Under the pieces are notes generated by a model. It was not told the origin of the DNA, ran no database searches, and saw only the letters and a program-made list of their open reading frames with translations. This document shows, piece after piece, positions 38,978-40,708 of a DNA stretch of 40,708 nt; position 1 is the first letter of the stretch; each line of letters starts with the position of its first letter. Position numbers and translations under genes: made by a program. Source of the DNA: an uncultured Selenomonadales bacterium (GTDB lineage: Bacteria; Bacillota; Clostridia; Christensenellales; QALW01). The stretch lies in contig CAJKLB010000019.1 in assembly GCA_905200615.1 (NCBI GenBank), forward strand, positions 1 to 40,708. The letters are read 5' to 3'.

Positions 38978-39814
38978 TTATAAAAAGATAACCAAAAGGC
39001 CTACAATCAATCCGGCCATTACCGCGAAAGCAGGAAGTTTAGAACGCCACATCAGGATAGATTCGGGCAAGAGCTCCCCGAATACCACATACAGCATGGC
39101 GCCGCTGGCAAAACTTAAAGAAATAGCTAAAGCCATATCGCCGATGCTGCCGACATAGTACCCGATAATTGCGCCTAAAATAGTGGGGGCTCCGCTTAAC
39201 GCCGTTATGGCAACGGCTTTTGCTTTATTCATACCGCCGGCGGCCAGCGGAACAGATACCGCCATGCCTTCGGGAATATTGTGCAAGCCGATTACGATGG
39301 CCATAACCAGCCCTAAATTTTCCGTTTTTGCCGCAAAAGAAGCACCGATGACGATTCCTTCGGGTAGATTGTGCAAGGCAATAGCGCTTGCCATTACAAT
39401 ACCGGCAATAAAAAGCTGATAAACAGAATTATCTTTTTTATGTTCTTCAAAATGATCCGCATGGATGAGCTCGTCTAAGTCATCATGGGCTTTAGGATGG
39501 TTTTCATCAATATGAGCTACTTCATGGTTAGTATTTTTATCAATCCAATAGTTGAGCAGAAAAACGATCAAATATCCTGCAAGCATTCCGGTAATAATCA
39601 GATAAACGGTAACATCTCCGTTGGTTTTGCCTAAATCCAGTGCTTCGGTGATTAAATCAAAGCACACGATGCTAAGCATAATTCCTCCGGCAAAACTCAA
39701 AAGCAGACTTACCGTTTTTTTATTGTTTTTAAAGCAAACACCGATGAATCCGCCTAATCCTGTACCGATTACACCGGCAATAAAAGTCATAAGAATAATG
39801 GTTAGAATAATCAA
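38978..39814 (-). CDS. ZIP-family metal transporter
   Basis: This is a predicted divalent-metal (zinc or related) importer of about 278 residues with about 8 membrane helices. Two ZIP motifs carry the metal site: HNLPEGI and HNIPEGM in helices 4 and 5. The cytoplasmic loop before them is His/Asp/Glu-rich (about residues 98-130, with HVDENHPKAH-like content), a usual metal-binding loop. The preferred start is TTG at 39814, since GGTGGAG lies 6 nt upstream; the longer frame begins before that site. A dyad overlaps its promoter, suggesting metal-dependent repression. Confidence 0.88.
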   Translation of the reverse strand: MIILTIILMTFIAGVIGTGLGGFIGVCFKNNKKTVSLLLSFAGGIMLSIVCFDLITEALDLGKTNGDVTVYLIITGMLAGYLIVFLLNYWIDKNTNHEVAHIDENHPKAHDDLDELIHADHFEEHKKDNSVYQLFIAGIVMASAIALHNLPEGIVIGASFAAKTENLGLVMAIVIGLHNIPEGMAVSVPLAAGGMNKAKAVAITALSGAPTILGAIIGYYVGSIGDMALAISLSFASGAMLYVVFGELLPESILMWRSKLPAFAVMAGLIVGLLVIFL

Positions 39815-39849
39815 GTTTTTCTCCACCTTTATAAAGAGTAACCGAGTAA

Positions 39850-39881
39850 ATAGTAGCATTAAGCCGTTAACTTGTCAACGG
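39850..39881 (-). promoter_or_regulatory. Promoter of the ZIP gene with overlapping dyad operator
   Basis: A perfect TTGACA (39878-39873), a 17-bp spacer and TACTAT (39855-39850) on the minus strand. The near-perfect dyad CCGTTAAC-TT-GTCAACGG (39864-39881) covers the -35, as expected for a repressor site. Confidence 0.65.
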
Positions 39882-39941
39882 TTTTCGAACTTTTTCGCAG
39901 CGGGTTTTTGGTGAAAAATACTTTGTGTGAATAAGAACAAG

Positions 39942-39968
39942 CGCCTGTCGTTCATTGAACGACAGGCG
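39942..39968 (-). terminator. Hairpin after the MgtC-family gene
   Basis: A perfect 11-bp stem CGCCTGTCGTT / AACGACAGGCG with a 5-nt loop lies 6 nt after the stop of the minus-strand gene. The minus-strand tail is CTTGTTCTTATT; the plus-strand tail TTTATATTATA is richer in T. Confidence 0.65.
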
Positions 39969-39974
39969 TTTATA

Positions 39975-40676
39975 TTATACTTCTATTGTAACAAATTGAG
40001 GATTTTCCTGTATCATTTGCGCCAAACGATTTGCGGGAACCTCTTTCATGGTTTTAAAACAAATTCTGTATTCCAGTTTTCCGTTTTCCAAGCGCTTTAC
40101 ACGGTTTTTTTGTATCGTTACGGTATAGGCCTTAAACGCGCGGCACACAGATTCTTCGGCATCAAAATTCCCTTCGGCTACGATGATAATTTCTCCAACA
40201 AAGCTGCTGTCATATCCGGTAAGAATTCGATGCAGCGTTAGCTGCATAACAATAAGTAATATAGTGGCAAATAAACCGATTATGTAAAGGCCCGAGCCAA
40301 AGGCCATACCAATGCCGCAAGTAGCCCACATTCCCGCAGCTGTTGTAAGTCCCTGTACGGATGAGCTGTTTTGTTTTACCAAAATAACCCCGGCGCCTAA
40401 AAAAGGAATTCCCGTTACGATATTTGCGGCGACTCGGCTGACATCGGCAGTCATACCCGTAACCAGAACGTCAAAAAAGCCGTATTTTGAAACGATTGTC
40501 ATTAAAGCGGCGCTGAGAGCAACGACTACATGTGTCCTCACACCTGCACCCTTGGAACGGCGCGAGCGCTCATAGCCAATCAGGCAGCCGCAGAGCGCGG
40601 CGATAAGTACGCGAAGACAGAAGTTGATCTGCTCATTGAGGTTCAGCGTACCGAAAATTCCGAGCGGTAAACCCAT
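39975..40676 (-). CDS. MgtC/SapB-family membrane protein
   Basis: The 233-residue protein has about four or five N-terminal helices with the family signatures RVLIAALCGCLIGYERSRR near 22 and KGAGVRTHVVVALSAALM near 42, plus GIPFLGAGVIL near 88. A soluble ACT-like C-terminal domain follows (about 155-233). MgtC proteins affect Mg2+ homeostasis and F-type ATPase activity in some bacteria; many Firmicutes members are uncharacterised. GGGAGG lies 6 nt before the ATG. The promoter lies outside the window. It is separated from the ZIP gene by a hairpin and a promoter, so they are distinct units. Confidence 0.9.
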   Translation of the reverse strand: MGLPLGIFGTLNLNEQINFCLRVLIAALCGCLIGYERSRRSKGAGVRTHVVVALSAALMTIVSKYGFFDVLVTGMTADVSRVAANIVTGIPFLGAGVILVKQNSSSVQGLTTAAGMWATCGIGMAFGSGLYIIGLFATILLIVMQLTLHRILTGYDSSFVGEIIIVAEGNFDAEESVCRAFKAYTVTIQKNRVKRLENGKLEYRICFKTMKEVPANRLAQMIQENPQFVTIEV

Positions 40677-40708
40677 AAAATCCTCCCAATATATTCATTT
40701 TAGCTTTT

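Overview
The window looks like chromosome of an endospore-forming, fermentative, strictly anaerobic Firmicute of the class Clostridia. The spore genes gpr and spoIIP, the Clostridia-style gene blocks secG-rnr-smpB-ssrA and trmN6-rsmI-abrB, rpsT next to gpr-spoIIP, and the Rex, AdhE, [FeFe] hydrogenase and NfnAB set all point that way. Genus cannot be fixed from the sequence. No rRNA, tRNA, insertion sequence, phage or CRISPR array was seen. Most sigma-A promoters are near-consensus with 17-bp spacers. Starts are mostly ATG, with several TTG or GTG starts decided by the ribosome binding site.

Left part (1-11.5 kb): a minus-strand trans-translation and RNA-quality block (secG, rnr, smpB, an inserted esterase, ssrA/tmRNA) diverges from a plus-strand operon. 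That operon is a large NlpC/P60 wall hydrolase, TrmN6, RsmI and a PHP phosphoesterase. Minus-strand abrB and rpsT follow, then plus-strand gpr and spoIIP.

Middle part (11.5-20.3 kb): an unknown membrane-anchored secreted protein overlaps a phosphoglucomutase. After these come gpsA, a MATE exporter, an 843-nt gap with no recognisable gene, a minus-strand MreB/Mbl gene, an AlkD-like gene and cysE.

Redox block (20.4-33.7 kb): rex and a LysR gene precede a tightly packed run of adhE, an APH-fold kinase, a [2Fe-2S] thioredoxin-like ferredoxin, a PAS-containing sensory-type [FeFe] hydrogenase, a PP2C/SpoIIE-type phosphatase and a second [FeFe] hydrogenase of the group B type. A separately promoted iron alcohol dehydrogenase and electron-bifurcating NfnAB follow. 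Together these genes handle NADH, NADPH, reduced ferredoxin, ethanol and H2. The sensor, kinase and phosphatase suggest that H2 or redox state is turned into a phosphorylation signal. Both alcohol dehydrogenase genes are preceded by the same paired motif, ATCGAT-N8-ATCGAT, which I read as a shared operator.

Right part (33.8-40.7 kb): a complete branched-chain amino acid ABC transporter operon (livK-H-M-G-F), then minus-strand genes for a ZIP metal transporter and an MgtC/SapB-family protein.

The most promising candidate for a little-described system is the kinase / 2Fe-2S / sensory hydrogenase / phosphatase / group B hydrogenase module. The parts belong to known families, but their wiring and targets are not evident from sequence.
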